Part shown: piece after piece, positions 32,408 to 41,424 of the stretch | Layout of the letters: every line of letters starts with the position of its first letter | Numbering within the stretch: position 1 is the first letter of the stretch | NCBI GenBank assembly: GCA_017469785.1 | Contig: JAFUFU010000027.1 | Span: 62,001 to 126,000 of the forward strand | DNA: 64,000 nt | Direction: 5' to 3' | Origin: Treponema sp. | GTDB lineage: Bacteria > Spirochaetota > Spirochaetia > Treponematales > Treponemataceae | Program-made: the position numbers and the translations under genes | Notes under the pieces: model-generated | Seen by the model: only the letters and a program-made list of their open reading frames with translations | What the model was told of the DNA's origin: nothing | Databases searched by the model: none

Positions 32408-34501
32408 ATGAACCTACCAAAATTTTTCCGCACATTACAGTTCAGGCTTATTGCCATTGTAGTTGCTATCTTTGCTGTTTCCAATGTCATTCTTGTTTCC
32501 ACGGCATTGAAACTCTCTACTTCTTCCACCGAAAAAACGGTCTCAAATCTTCTTAATTCGGTTACGGACTCGGCGGCCGGTAAGATTAAGGGTGAGACCG
32601 AAAAGCAGTTCCGTATGCTTGAGGCAATCGCAAGGACTGATTTCCTGAAGGATGATAATGTTCCTCTTCTTGAAAAATGCCAGCAGCTTACCCGAATTTC
32701 AAAAGTCAGCACCGACTACGAGAATATCGGCTTTTATGATCTTGAAGGAAACAGCTACACTGCCGCAGGTCAGGCAATTAAGCTTCAGCGGGCATATATA
32801 GATGCCGCAAAAGAAGGTAAAAACTACATTGCGGATCCTGCAATCAATCCTGTCACGAATGTCCTTTTCCAGATTTATTCTGTCCCTGTATTTGGCGATA
32901 ACGGAAAGCCTGTGGGCTGTGTTGCGGCGAATGTCATGGGCGATGTCCTTTCAAAGCGAATCGAGCAGATTTCTTTCGGAACGAACGAGTCTACGGTTCA
33001 GGTCGTGAGCCGAAAATCCGGTCACACGGTAGCTTCGACTGTCTTTGACAATGTCCTTACCTTTCAGGATGTAAACGCTGATTCAGACGAAAACATCAAG
33101 CCGATTCTCCAGAAACTTATGTCAAATGAAATCGGAAATGAGCCTTTCGTAAATCCTGCCGACGGAATGAAGATGATTGCCGCTTATCGTCCTGTTCCGG
33201 GCACTGACTGGTCAGTCCTTGGTGTTTGCAGTTATGACGATTTCTATTCTGACTTAAACAAAATGACTCAGTTCATAGGAATTATGGCCATTATCATGCT
33301 TGCAGTCGCTTTTGTCTGTGTCGGGGCAACCATGTCAATCAGCCTCAAGCCTTTGAACCGGGTCCGCCTCGCCATTGATGATGTCGCTTCTGGGGATGCT
33401 GATTTGACTAAACGAATCAGCAACAAGGGAAAGGATGAGATTTCTGATGTCGTGCGGGGATTCAATTCATTTATTGGTAAACTTCAGGAAATCATCTCGC
33501 AGGTAAAGAATTCAAAAGAAAGGCTGGGAATGGCGGGAACGGAACTGCAGTCCAGCACCGAGGAGACTGCTTCTTCGATTACCCAGATTCTCGCCAATAT
33601 CGAGGCAGTTCATTCTCAGATTAACAATCAGTCAAATTCAGTGCATGAGACGGCTGGTGCCGTAAATGAGATTGCCTCAAATATCGAGTCCCTTGAAAAA
33701 ATGATTGAGAAGCAGAGTTCAGGCGTAAGTGAGGCGAGTGCGGCTGTAGAAGAGATGATCGGCAATATCCGCTCAGTAAATACCTCAATGGAGAAAATGT
33801 CTTCTTCATTCAACGAGCTTACGAGTAGCGCACAGGCTGGTGCCCAGCTTCAGCACGAGGTTAACGAAAAAATCGAGCAGATTAAAAATCAGAGCGAGAC
33901 TTTGCAGGAAGCCAACGTGGCGATTGCGGCCATTGCCGAGCAGACTAACCTCCTTGCCATGAATGCGGCTATTGAGGCGGCCCATGCAGGAGACGCGGGA
34001 AAGGGCTTCGCCGTTGTCGCAGATGAAATCCGTAAGCTTTCTGAGACCTCTGGCCAGCAGTCCAAGACAATCGGCGAGCAGCTGACCAGCATTCAGAATT
34101 CCATCGCGGGCGTGGTTTCTGCCAGCGTTCAGTCAAGCGAGGCTTTCGGAACCGTCACCGAGAAAATCAAGGAGACCGACGAGCTTGTGCGCCAGATTAA
34201 GGCTGCCATGGAAGAGCAGAACGAAGGTTCCCAGCAGATTAATCAGGTGCTCCACTCAATGAATGACTCTACCCTTGAAGTCCACACGGCAGGTCAGGAA
34301 ATGGCTGAGGGAAACAAAGCCATCCTTGAGGAAGTCAGGAATCTGCAGGATGCCACTGGTGTTATGCAGGACAGCATGAAGGAAATGCGTGTGGGAGCAC
34401 ACAAAATCAATGAGACTGGGGAATCTTTGCGCTTAATCGCAAGGCAGCTTCAAGGCTCCATTGATGAAATCGGTAGTCAGATTGACCAATTTAAGGTATA
34501 A
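32408..34501 (+). CDS. Methyl-accepting chemotaxis protein 1
   Basis: 697 residues from the ATG at 32408 after AGGAG. The order is: membrane helix 1 (about 12-34), a periplasmic sensing region of about 250 residues with the two-lobed layout and YRPVPGTDWSVLGVCSY end typical of dCache domains, membrane helix 2 (about 285-308), HAMP, and a long cytoplasmic coiled-coil with the hairpin tip [20 protein letters not shown] starting near residue 510. Gln/Glu-rich positions in the flanking helices could be methylated. It signals to the CheA/CheS array encoded at 5.8-9.7 kb. The ligand cannot be predicted. Confidence 0.95.
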   Translation: MNLPKFFRTLQFRLIAIVVAIFAVSNVILVSTALKLSTSSTEKTVSNLLNSVTDSAAGKIKGETEKQFRMLEAIARTDFLKDDNVPLLEKCQQLTRISKVSTDYENIGFYDLEGNSYTAAGQAIKLQRAYIDAAKEGKNYIADPAINPVTNVLFQIYSVPVFGDNGKPVGCVAANVMGDVLSKRIEQISFGTNESTVQVVSRKSGHTVASTVFDNVLTFQDVNADSDENIKPILQKLMSNEIGNEPFVNPADGMKMIAAYRPVPGTDWSVLGVCSYDDFYSDLNKMTQFIGIMAIIMLAVAFVCVGATMSISLKPLNRVRLAIDDVASGDADLTKRISNKGKDEISDVVRGFNSFIGKLQEIISQVKNSKERLGMAGTELQSSTEETASSITQILANIEAVHSQINNQSNSVHETAGAVNEIASNIESLEKMIEKQSSGVSEASAAVEEMIGNIRSVNTSMEKMSSSFNELTSSAQAGAQLQHEVNEKIEQIKNQSETLQEANVAIAAIAEQTNLLAMNAAIEAAHAGDAGKGFAVVADEIRKLSETSGQQSKTIGEQLTSIQNSIAGVVSASVQSSEAFGTVTEKIKETDELVRQIKAAMEEQNEGSQQINQVLHSMNDSTLEVHTAGQEMAEGNKAILEEVRNLQDATGVMQDSMKEMRVGAHKINETGESLRLIARQLQGSIDEIGSQIDQFKV

Positions 34502-34527
34502 GGAAATTTAAAAATCAGGAGAAAAAT

Positions 34528-35214
34528 ATGGAAGATTATAAGAAAGAATTCATCGACTTTATGGTCGAGTGCAATGTGCTTAAATTCGGCAGCTTCACAT
34601 TGAAGAGCGGGCGACAGTCTCCCTTCTTTATGAACGCTGGAGCCTATGTAACGGGAAGCCAGCTTAAGCGACTGGGAGAATTTTACGCAAAGGCCATTCA
34701 CGACAATTTCGGCGATGACTTTGACGTTTTCTTTGGCCCGGCATACAAGGGAATCCCTTTGGCCGTGGTGACGGCAGTGGCTTATTCTGAGCTTTACGGC
34801 AAGGAAGTGAAATATTGCTCTGACCGAAAGGAAGCCAAAGACCATGGAGCCGACAAGGGCGACCTCTTGGGCTACAAAATCAAGGACGGAGACCGGGTCG
34901 TAATCATCGAGGATGTAACCACCAGCGGAAAGTCCATTGAAGAGACCTATCCCAAAATCAAGGCTCAGGAAGAAAAAGAAGGTGCGATTAAAATCGTGGG
35001 CGAAATCGTTTCCTTAAACCGCATGGAAAAGGCCCCCGACTCAGAAAAAGCCGCGCTGGACGTAATCAGCGAAAAATACGGTTTTCCTGCCCGGGCAATC
35101 GTAAGCATGAGTGATGTGGTCGATGCCCTCTACACGAATGGCGACAAAAAAATCATCACCGACGAGATTAAGGCCGAAATCGACAAATACTACGAGATTT
35201 ACGGAGCTAGGTAA
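34528..35214 (+). CDS. pyrE: Orotate phosphoribosyltransferase
   Basis: 228 residues. It makes orotidine monophosphate from orotate and PRPP. Seen: FTLKSGRQSPFFMNAG, FFGPAYKGIPLAV, the SDRKEAKDHG loop with the catalytic Lys and Asp-His region, and the PRPP-binding motif VVIIEDVTTSGKSI. Length fits the bacterial class with a C-terminal helix. It follows the chemoreceptor gene after 26 bases with an AGGAG site and may share its transcript, an unusual pairing. Confidence 0.95.
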   Translation: MEDYKKEFIDFMVECNVLKFGSFTLKSGRQSPFFMNAGAYVTGSQLKRLGEFYAKAIHDNFGDDFDVFFGPAYKGIPLAVVTAVAYSELYGKEVKYCSDRKEAKDHGADKGDLLGYKIKDGDRVVIIEDVTTSGKSIEETYPKIKAQEEKEGAIKIVGEIVSLNRMEKAPDSEKAALDVISEKYGFPARAIVSMSDVVDALYTNGDKKIITDEIKAEIDKYYEIYGAR

Positions 35215-35281
35215 GTTGAAAGCTGAAAACTGAAAACGGAAAGTTGAAAATCCCTCACAGAGCTTGGGAGCGCACAGAGGT
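35214..35281. repeat. Adjacent family D and family B repeats upstream of the ATPase gene
   Basis: 35214-35250 is a GAAAGCTGAAAACTGAAAAC-type run (family D). It is followed at 35246-35281 by GAAAATCCCTCACAGAGCTT plus GGGAGCGCACAGAGG (family B). A near-identical family B copy in the same orientation starts 1 base after the ATPase stop codon (36666). Confidence 0.75.
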
Positions 35282-35284
35282 TTT

Positions 35285-35340
35285 ATTATTCCGCCGAAAA
35301 AGTGTTGTATGTTGACATAAATTCGTCGGAATAATTGTAT
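35285..35340 (+). promoter_or_regulatory. Promoter inside a 14-bp inverted repeat
   Basis: 35285-35298 and 35322-35335 are reverse complements over 14 bases with one mismatch (ATTATTCCGCCGAA / TTCGTCGGAATAAT). Between and over the right arm lies TTGACA (35312-35317), a 17-base spacer and TTGTAT (35335-35340). A repressor bound to the arms would cover the promoter. Another TATAAT occurs at about 35355. Confidence 0.5.
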
Positions 35341-35369
35341 TTTTTACTCACTTTTTCTATAATAAAATC

Positions 35370-36665
35370 ATGCGAAGAAATTTCATAGAAAAACTGATTG
35401 AATGGAAGGAAAGCCCGAATCGTAAGCCTCTTGTTCTCTGGGGGGCCAGGCAGGTCGGAAAAACATGGCTGCTCAAAGAATTCGGTAAAACTTGCTTTGA
35501 GAATGTTCTCTATATTTCATTTTATAACAATAAAAAAGACTCTGACCTTTTTGAAAGGGATTATGACACTAAACGCATACTTGGTGCACTTGAGATTCAG
35601 CATCACATAAAAATCCTGCCTTCTAAGACTCTCATTATTTTTGATGAAATTCAGGCGGCACCTAAAGTCCTTGAGTCGCTGAAATATTTTTGCGAGGAGG
35701 CCAGTGAGTATGCACTTGTCGCCGCCGGTTCTCTTCTTGGGGTAAGCATTCATGAGGGCTTGTCTTTTCCCGTGGGAAAGGTAAATGAACTCCGCCTTTT
35801 TCCCATGACTTTTTCTGAATTTTTGCTGGCTTTGGGAGAAGAAAATCTTGCGAGGCTAATCGAAGAAAAAAATCCTGAAAATCCCTTGATTTCTGATTTG
35901 AGGGAAACATTTATTCCTTTTTTACGGGATTACTATTTTACTGGTGGAATGCCTGAGGCTGTCCTTGCTTTTGTTGAGAGCCGTGACTATGACAAGGTTC
36001 GAAGTGTGCAGAATGATATTATCAGTCAGTATGAAGGGGATTTCGGAAAGCATGTGGATTCAAAAGAGCTGCCGAGAATCCGCATGGTATGGAATTCCCT
36101 TCCTATGCAGCTTGCAAAAGAAAATAAAAAATTCTTTTTCGCTCAGATAAAAAGCGGCGCAAGAATGAAAGAATTTGAAATAGCGATTCAGTGGTTGTGT
36201 GACGCCGGACTTATTTACAAAGTGCAGAAAGTTTCTAAGCCTGCCATGCCTTTGAAAGCATATTCCGTCTTTTCAGATTTTAAGATTTACCTGAATGACA
36301 TCGGGCTTTTAGCTGCCCTCAGCGAACTTGATAAGGACAGCATTATAAGCGGAAATGATGTTTTTGTGGAATTCAAGAGTGCCCTTACGGAACAATATGT
36401 GCTTCAGGAGCTTAAAGCCATGACTTCATACACGCCATATTATTACTCAGGGGAAAAATCGACTTACGAGGTGGATTTCTTGATTCAACAAGGAAAATTA
36501 ATCGTTCCTCTTGAAGTAAAAGCCGAGGAGAATGTAAAGGCTAAGAGCCTGAGATTTTTTGTTGATAAATTCGAGTCTGAGTATGCTGTCCGCACATCAA
36601 TGTCAAATTATCGAAAAGAAGAATGGCTGACGAATATCCCCCTGTGGGCGGTAAGCGGGGTGTAG
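35370..36665 (+). CDS. AAA-family ATPase with C-terminal nuclease-like domain (AAA_14/DUF4143 type)
   Basis: 431 residues. The N-terminal half has a Walker A (WGARQVGKTWL), Walker B (LIIFDEIQAAP) and sensor-like AAGSLLGVS. The C-terminal third carries the DUF4143 layout, with EQYVLQELKA and the sequence EVDFLIQQGKLIVPLEVKAEEN, the Asp and Glu-x-Lys of a PD-(D/E)xK-like restriction-endonuclease fold. Proteins of this family are abundant in gut bacteria and often lie near mobile or defence genes; their function is unproven. No ribosome site is obvious. The gene is bracketed by direct repeats and has its own inverted-repeat promoter, so it behaves like a self-contained accessory cassette. Confidence 0.88.
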   Translation: MRRNFIEKLIEWKESPNRKPLVLWGARQVGKTWLLKEFGKTCFENVLYISFYNNKKDSDLFERDYDTKRILGALEIQHHIKILPSKTLIIFDEIQAAPKVLESLKYFCEEASEYALVAAGSLLGVSIHEGLSFPVGKVNELRLFPMTFSEFLLALGEENLARLIEEKNPENPLISDLRETFIPFLRDYYFTGGMPEAVLAFVESRDYDKVRSVQNDIISQYEGDFGKHVDSKELPRIRMVWNSLPMQLAKENKKFFFAQIKSGARMKEFEIAIQWLCDAGLIYKVQKVSKPAMPLKAYSVFSDFKIYLNDIGLLAALSELDKDSIISGNDVFVEFKSALTEQYVLQELKAMTSYTPYYYSGEKSTYEVDFLIQQGKLIVPLEVKAEENVKAKSLRFFVDKFESEYAVRTSMSNYRKEEWLTNIPLWAVSGV

Positions 36666-36705
36666 GAAAATCCCTCACAGAGCTTTGGAGGGCACAGAGA
36701 GATTC
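36666..36705. repeat. Family B repeat directly after the ATPase stop codon
   Basis: GAAAATCCCTCACAGAGCTT followed by TGGAGGGCACAGAGAG; matches the copy at 35246-35281 in the same orientation with a few changes. The two copies bracket the ATPase gene. Confidence 0.75.
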
Positions 36706-36723
36706 TCCGGGTGGGAAAAATAT

Positions 36724-36768
36724 AAAGCCTCAGTCATGCCTTTTTTTGTGTGACTGAGGCTTTTTCTT
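36724..36768. terminator. Two-way terminator between convergent ATPase and SulP genes
   Basis: AAAGCCTCAGTCA (36724-36736) pairs perfectly with TGACTGAGGCTTT (36751-36763) around a 14-base loop, followed by T5 on the + side and an A/T-rich stretch on the minus side. Confidence 0.88.
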
Positions 36769-36776
36769 ATTATTTT

Positions 36777-36820
36777 AGAAAAATCTCTGTGCGCTCTGTG
36801 CGCTCTGTGAGGAATTTATC
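36777..36820. repeat. Inverted family B repeat
   Basis: On the minus strand this reads AAATTCCTCACAGAGCGCAC followed by a second AGAGCGCACAGAG unit; it is the same motif as at 35246 and 36666 but inverted. Confidence 0.65.
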
Positions 36821-36830
36821 CATCCGTAAT

Positions 36831-38543
36831 TTACTTCAGAATCTCTCTTGCTCTTTCCAGAGCTCCTGAGATGTGGTCGTGGATGTTTTCCCGGCCCAGC
36901 TTGTCGGCCATGCCTGTTTTTTCAAGGAGCATGTAGGGCTGGGTGTGAATTCCTGAGATTACAATGGTGATTCCCTTGCGGTCACAGGCGGCTTTTGCCT
37001 GCTCCAGGGCGCGGATTCCGCCGGCGTCAAGGTAGATTGTGCTTCTCATTCGCAAAATCAAGACTTTATAATCAACGCCTGCCTTTTCAACGGCGACTTC
37101 AAATTTACGCACGGTGCCGAAGAAGAGAGGTCCTTCGATTTCGTAAACCATGGCTCCCTGGGGAAGGTCTAAGTGTTCTTCAGGCATGTCTGCGGCGTGA
37201 ATTCCAGATATGAGGGCTTCCCTCTTGTTCTGAACTTCCGACAAATCTATCATCTTTTTAATGAAGAAGAAGGCCGCAAGTCCCAGTCCCACTTCGATTG
37301 CCACTGTCAAATCCACGAATACTGTGATGAAGAAAGTGACCGCAAATACTGTGGTGTCTGATTTCTGACCGTGGACGAGGGAACGGATTGCAGGAAAGCC
37401 CGCCATGTTCCATGCCACATTGATTAAAACTGCTGCAAGGGCTGCCATAGGAATATAGGCCGCGTATTTTCCGAAGAAAAGTAGAATCAAAAGCAGGGTG
37501 AGGGCGTGAATGATGCCCGCGACTGGGGTTCGTCCGCCGTTTTTGATGTTTGTGGCCGTGCGGGCGATTGCTCCAGTGGCCGGAATGCCTCCGAAGAGGG
37601 GAGAAGCGATGTTTGCGATTCCCTGACCGATGAGCTCTGTGTTTGAGTCGTGCTTGCCGCCTGTCATACCGTCAGCGACCACAGCCGAAAGAAGTGATTC
37701 GATTGCCGCAAGGACAGCGATTGAGACTGCCGTGGGGAAGAGCATTCGGATTGTCTTTAAAGAAAAGTCAGGCAGCTGGGGGGCTGGAAGGGTGTTGGGG
37801 ATTAGGAAATGCTCGCGTCCGTCGGCGAAGGTGCCGATGGTGTCGGTTTTAAGGCCGCAGAATTTGTCCAGAAGAATTGAAGCCACGGTGGCCAGAATCA
37901 AGACGATGAAGCTTCCCGGAATCTTTTTGATGAATTTCGACCAGATGAAAATGAAAGCGAGGCAAACCGAAGCCATGATGAATGAATAGACATTAATCGT
38001 TGAGGCTGATTTGATGTAAACGATGATTTTCGGCAAAAAGTCGCCCGGCATTTTTGAATATTCTTCGCCCAAAATCCGCATTGGCTCGGAAAAGTCCGGG
38101 GCAAGGCCGAAAAAGTCTCCGATTTGGCCGGCTGCGATGGTGACTGCGATTCCTGCCGTAAAGCCGGTTACGATTGTATATGGAATGAATTTGACCAAAC
38201 CTCCCATCTTGAATGCGCCCAAAAGAATCAAAAGAATGCCCGCCATGACCGTGGCCGTTGCAAGGCCGGAAAGTCCGAAGTGGGCGACGACGCCGTAAAC
38301 GATAACCGCAAAGGCTCCCGTGGGGCCGCCAATCTGAACTGTGGAGCCGCCGAAGGCTGAAATACAGAAGCCCGCGATGATTGCGGTAAAGAGGCCTGCC
38401 GCCGGGTTCACTCCCGAAGCGATGGCGAATGCGATTGCCAGCGGAAGGGCGACAATGCCGACGATAATACCTGCGATGAGGTCGGAAACAAAGGTGCGAG
38501 AATTGTATCCTTTAAGCGAATTAATAAGCTGTGGTTTGAACAT
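36831..38543 (-). CDS. SulP-family anion transporter with STAS domain
   Basis: 570 residues. The first 430 have about 12-14 membrane segments with SulP hallmarks: DLIAGIIVGIVALPLAIAFA, GSTVQIGGPTGAFAV, and GQGIANIASPLFGGIPATGA. The C-terminal 110 residues are a cytoplasmic STAS domain (ILRMRSTIYLDAGGIRALEQ) with the expected strand-helix order. SulP proteins exchange or import sulfate, bicarbonate or dicarboxylates; the substrate cannot be read here. The long, well-conserved frame and absence of neighbours on its strand suggest a single-gene unit. Confidence 0.93.
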   Translation of the reverse strand: MFKPQLINSLKGYNSRTFVSDLIAGIIVGIVALPLAIAFAIASGVNPAAGLFTAIIAGFCISAFGGSTVQIGGPTGAFAVIVYGVVAHFGLSGLATATVMAGILLILLGAFKMGGLVKFIPYTIVTGFTAGIAVTIAAGQIGDFFGLAPDFSEPMRILGEEYSKMPGDFLPKIIVYIKSASTINVYSFIMASVCLAFIFIWSKFIKKIPGSFIVLILATVASILLDKFCGLKTDTIGTFADGREHFLIPNTLPAPQLPDFSLKTIRMLFPTAVSIAVLAAIESLLSAVVADGMTGGKHDSNTELIGQGIANIASPLFGGIPATGAIARTATNIKNGGRTPVAGIIHALTLLLILLFFGKYAAYIPMAALAAVLINVAWNMAGFPAIRSLVHGQKSDTTVFAVTFFITVFVDLTVAIEVGLGLAAFFFIKKMIDLSEVQNKREALISGIHAADMPEEHLDLPQGAMVYEIEGPLFFGTVRKFEVAVEKAGVDYKVLILRMRSTIYLDAGGIRALEQAKAACDRKGITIVISGIHTQPYMLLEKTGMADKLGRENIHDHISGALERAREILK

Positions 38544-38647
38544 TTTTGAACCTTGGATAATGAAAATATGTTGAAAATTATGCTGTTTTTTGCGTTTTTA
38601 TGCAACAAGCGGTGACTTCCCCCTTTATTTTTTGCTATAATTTCGCT

Positions 38648-40561
38648 ATGAAAAATCTCTCTTCCTTTGCAAGGCACTTTCCCAAAAAAACATTTTTAAT
38701 CTGTGCAAATCTTTGTAATCTGTGGATTTTCCTCGCTTCTTGTTCCCGTTCCCCCGAAATGACTCTTTCAGAGATTGAGGCGGCAAGGGCAAGCGGGGCT
38801 AATGAACTGATTGAGAAGACTGTTCACCGCCCGAATTTGACCAATCATTTTGAGACTGGAAAGGTCGGCGGCACTTACAATGACATCATTATGGGCGACC
38901 CCAAGAGCTTCAACATGCTTGTGGCGGAAAAAGACGGAACTACGGCGGGGGTTGTGGCTCCTCTGGTGCAGTATCTTGCTGACTATGACATCGTGGAGCG
39001 TAAGTGGAAGGGGCATATAGCAGATTTTGAGATAAAAATCGATGAAGAGCATAACAAATTGGACATGATTTACAGGATTAAAAGTGATGTCTACTGGTCT
39101 TTCTACGGAAACGCCAGACCAAAGGTAAAAGTGACCAGCGATGACGTGATTTTCTGGTACGATGAGATTCAGGGGGACGAGGAATGTGGCTCCTCTGCCT
39201 ACAACTCTCAGTTTATGCCCATGGATGACGGCAGTGAGGAGCGGATTACAATCGAAAAAATCGATGATGCCTCCTTTGTCTTCCATTTTCCCCAGATTGT
39301 TGCCGAGCCGGTTTTGCATACCAACATGAATTTCGGCCCCCGCTTTTTGTACAAGGCCGCCAAGGACAAGGGGGGAGCTGAGGCTGTCAAAAAACTCTTC
39401 ACCGTTGCCTCTGACCCCAAGGAGCTTCCTTCTTGCGGCCCCTATTTCCTCACCGAATATGTTCCCGGCCAGCGTCTTTTGTACAAGCGGAATCCTAATT
39501 TTTGGGATAAGGACGAGAATGGCGAAAATCATTATTACCCGGAAGAGCTTGTTTTGCAGATTGTGGGAGACAGTAACACGGCCTATCTTTTGTTCAAGCA
39601 GGGGAAAACCGAAAATTATTCCTTCCAGCCCGAGCAGCTTGAGGAAGCTGTAGAGAATGCAAAAAATGCCCTGACTCCCGACGGCCAGCTTATTCCTGAA
39701 AATGCGGGTAAAACCGAGGGTTACACGGTCTTCAACGCGGACGGAGCCATGAACGCTTCCTTCTGGTCTTTCAATCAGAATCCCAAGAACAAGGACGAGC
39801 CTTTTTACAAATGGTTCTGCAAAAAAGAATTCCGTCAGGCAATGAGCTGTCTTCTGAACCGGGAGAGAATCATTTCCCAGACTTACCGGGGCCTCGCCGA
39901 GCCGACTTACTCTTTCTTCCCCAAAGTCAACCGCTATTATAATGAAGATATTATCCTTCAGTACCGCTATTCCCATGCCCATGCGAAAAAATTGCTTGAG
40001 ACGGCAGGATTTTCTCGACATGACGACGGATTTTTGTATGACTCAGAGGGAAACAAGGTCGAATTCGATCTGACAATTAACGGAAACGACACGATTTCTT
40101 CAGATATCGCCCAGATTATCGTGGACGAGTGCAAAAAGGAAGGAATCACGGTCACGCCCAGGCCCACGGACTTTCAGAAACTCGTTGACCAGCTGATGAC
40201 AAGCTACGACTGGCAGAGCATTATCATCGGCTTTGGAGGCGGCTCCATTTTCCCCACTCAGGGAAGCAATGTCTGGGTCAGCGACGGAAACCTGCATCTC
40301 TGGTACCCATTGCAAAAATCCCCTGCCACTGACTGGGAAGCGCGGGTGGACGAGCTTTACCACAAGGCCAAGTGTATCGTGGACTACGAGAAAGCCAAGC
40401 CTCTCTGGGATGAGTATCAGTCGATTTTCCTTGAAGAGTGCCCGATTATCTATCTTTTGCGCCGCCGTTCTTTCTACGGCCTGCAAAACCGCTGGGACAT
40501 GACCAATGTTTACTACGACAATCTAAACGGCGCGGAAACCAACTACCTCTGGCTGAAATAA
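38648..40561 (+). CDS. oppA: Oligopeptide-binding lipoprotein of an ABC importer
   Basis: 637 residues from the ATG at 38648. The signal peptide ends in FLASC, a lipobox. The mature part is a class C extracellular solute-binding protein: VGGTYNDIIMGDPKSFN near the start, a DDVIFWYDEI segment, LPSCGPYFLTEYVPGQRLLYKRNPNFWD, and the C-terminal lobe with GGGSIFPTQG. Length is larger than usual OppA (about 540). It should deliver peptides to the permease encoded downstream. Odd point: the hydrophobic core of the signal peptide is encoded by a dispersed ATCTGTG-type repeat (38697-38735). No ribosome site is obvious. Confidence 0.9.
   Translation: MKNLSSFARHFPKKTFLICANLCNLWIFLASCSRSPEMTLSEIEAARASGANELIEKTVHRPNLTNHFETGKVGGTYNDIIMGDPKSFNMLVAEKDGTTAGVVAPLVQYLADYDIVERKWKGHIADFEIKIDEEHNKLDMIYRIKSDVYWSFYGNARPKVKVTSDDVIFWYDEIQGDEECGSSAYNSQFMPMDDGSEERITIEKIDDASFVFHFPQIVAEPVLHTNMNFGPRFLYKAAKDKGGAEAVKKLFTVASDPKELPSCGPYFLTEYVPGQRLLYKRNPNFWDKDENGENHYYPEELVLQIVGDSNTAYLLFKQGKTENYSFQPEQLEEAVENAKNALTPDGQLIPENAGKTEGYTVFNADGAMNASFWSFNQNPKNKDEPFYKWFCKKEFRQAMSCLLNRERIISQTYRGLAEPTYSFFPKVNRYYNEDIILQYRYSHAHAKKLLETAGFSRHDDGFLYDSEGNKVEFDLTINGNDTISSDIAQIIVDECKKEGITVTPRPTDFQKLVDQLMTSYDWQSIIIGFGGGSIFPTQGSNVWVSDGNLHLWYPLQKSPATDWEARVDELYHKAKCIVDYEKAKPLWDEYQSIFLEECPIIYLLRRRSFYGLQNRWDMTNVYYDNLNGAETNYLWLK
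38697..38735 (+). repeat. ATCTGTG repeat (family C) inside the oppA signal peptide
   Basis: AATCTGTGCAAATCTTTG and TAATCTGTGGATTTT follow each other here; the same words occur intergenically at 47950-48005, 55786-55915 and 59859-59907. In frame it encodes residues of the type LICANLCNLWIF. Confidence 0.65.
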
Positions 40562-40574
40562 AAGGAAAAACAGG

Positions 40575-40620
40575 GAATAAAAAGTTGAGACTTGAAAATC
40601 GGAAATTTGGAATTGAAAAT
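40575..40620. repeat. Family D repeat between oppA and plsC
   Basis: AAAAGTTGAGACTTGAAAAT followed by CGGAAATTTGGAATTGAAAA; related to runs at 30331 and 35214. Confidence 0.5.
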
Positions 40621-40680
40621 TCAGCTGGCTGTGAGGCATTTTTTATTCCCAAAGTCATTATCTTGCGGTAATATTGAAGA

Positions 40681-41424
40681 ATGTTTACGACAATCATTTC
40701 TTTTATCCGAGTGGCGTTTTACATGCTCTCGAAAAATAAACTCCGCCGCCTTGCCCTCAAATATGACAAGGCTGGCGACATCGCTGAGCGCGATAAGGTA
40801 GTTTTTGGAATCGTTCCCCAGTGGGCGCGCTTCGTTTTCTCAAAAGTCACAAAATCCACGGTGGAAGTTATCGGTGAGGAAAAAATTCCCAAAGACCGTG
40901 CCGTTGTCTTCATCGGAAACCATCAGGGCAACATGGACATTCCCCTTTTGTTCGGCTTTATCAATAAGCCCATGACTTTCGTCGCAAAGGCAGAATTGGG
41001 CAAAATCCCCCTGCTGGCAGACTGGATGCGGCTTTTGCAGTGTACCTTTATCGAACGAAAAAGTCCACGTAAGTCCATTCAGGCCATTCACGATGCGGCA
41101 GAGGGAGTCAAAAAAGGCTATTCTCAGGTGATTTTCCCGGAAGGAACGCGAAGCAAGGGCGGCCCTCACCATGAATTCAAGGCCGGAAGCTTCAAACTGG
41201 CTTTCATGTCGGCGGCTCCTATTGTTCCCGTGACCATTGACGGCACATGGCGAATCTACGAGGGGCAAAAAAAAGTCAAAACGGGCCAGCATGTTAAGCT
41301 CATAATTCATGACCCAATTGAAACGGCAGGGCTTTCAAAAGAAGAGCAGTCAAAAATTCCTGAAATGGTTGAAAAAATCGTCTGTGAGCCCTTAAATGAG
41401 CAGGCAGGAAGCAGTAATGCATAG
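40681..41424 (+). CDS. plsC: 1-acyl-sn-glycerol-3-phosphate acyltransferase
   Basis: 247 residues. It makes phosphatidic acid from lysophosphatidic acid at the inner membrane. Seen: an N-terminal hydrophobic segment, the catalytic HQGNMD (HX4D motif), FIERKSPRKS, the substrate-binding FPEGTRSKGG and the VPVTIDGTW strand. Length is normal. It interrupts the peptide-transport genes (oppA before, oppB after) and its end overlaps the oppB start by 8 bases, so it is co-expressed with them. Confidence 0.93.
   Translation: MFTTIISFIRVAFYMLSKNKLRRLALKYDKAGDIAERDKVVFGIVPQWARFVFSKVTKSTVEVIGEEKIPKDRAVVFIGNHQGNMDIPLLFGFINKPMTFVAKAELGKIPLLADWMRLLQCTFIERKSPRKSIQAIHDAAEGVKKGYSQVIFPEGTRSKGGPHHEFKAGSFKLAFMSAAPIVPVTIDGTWRIYEGQKKVKTGQHVKLIIHDPIETAGLSKEEQSKIPEMVEKIVCEPLNEQAGSSNA

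Noticed and set aside
38768..40021. 417-codon minus-strand frame opposite oppA
   Set aside because: It is antisense to a gene with clear solute-binding-protein motifs and shows no motif or ribosome site of its own; it reflects codon bias.
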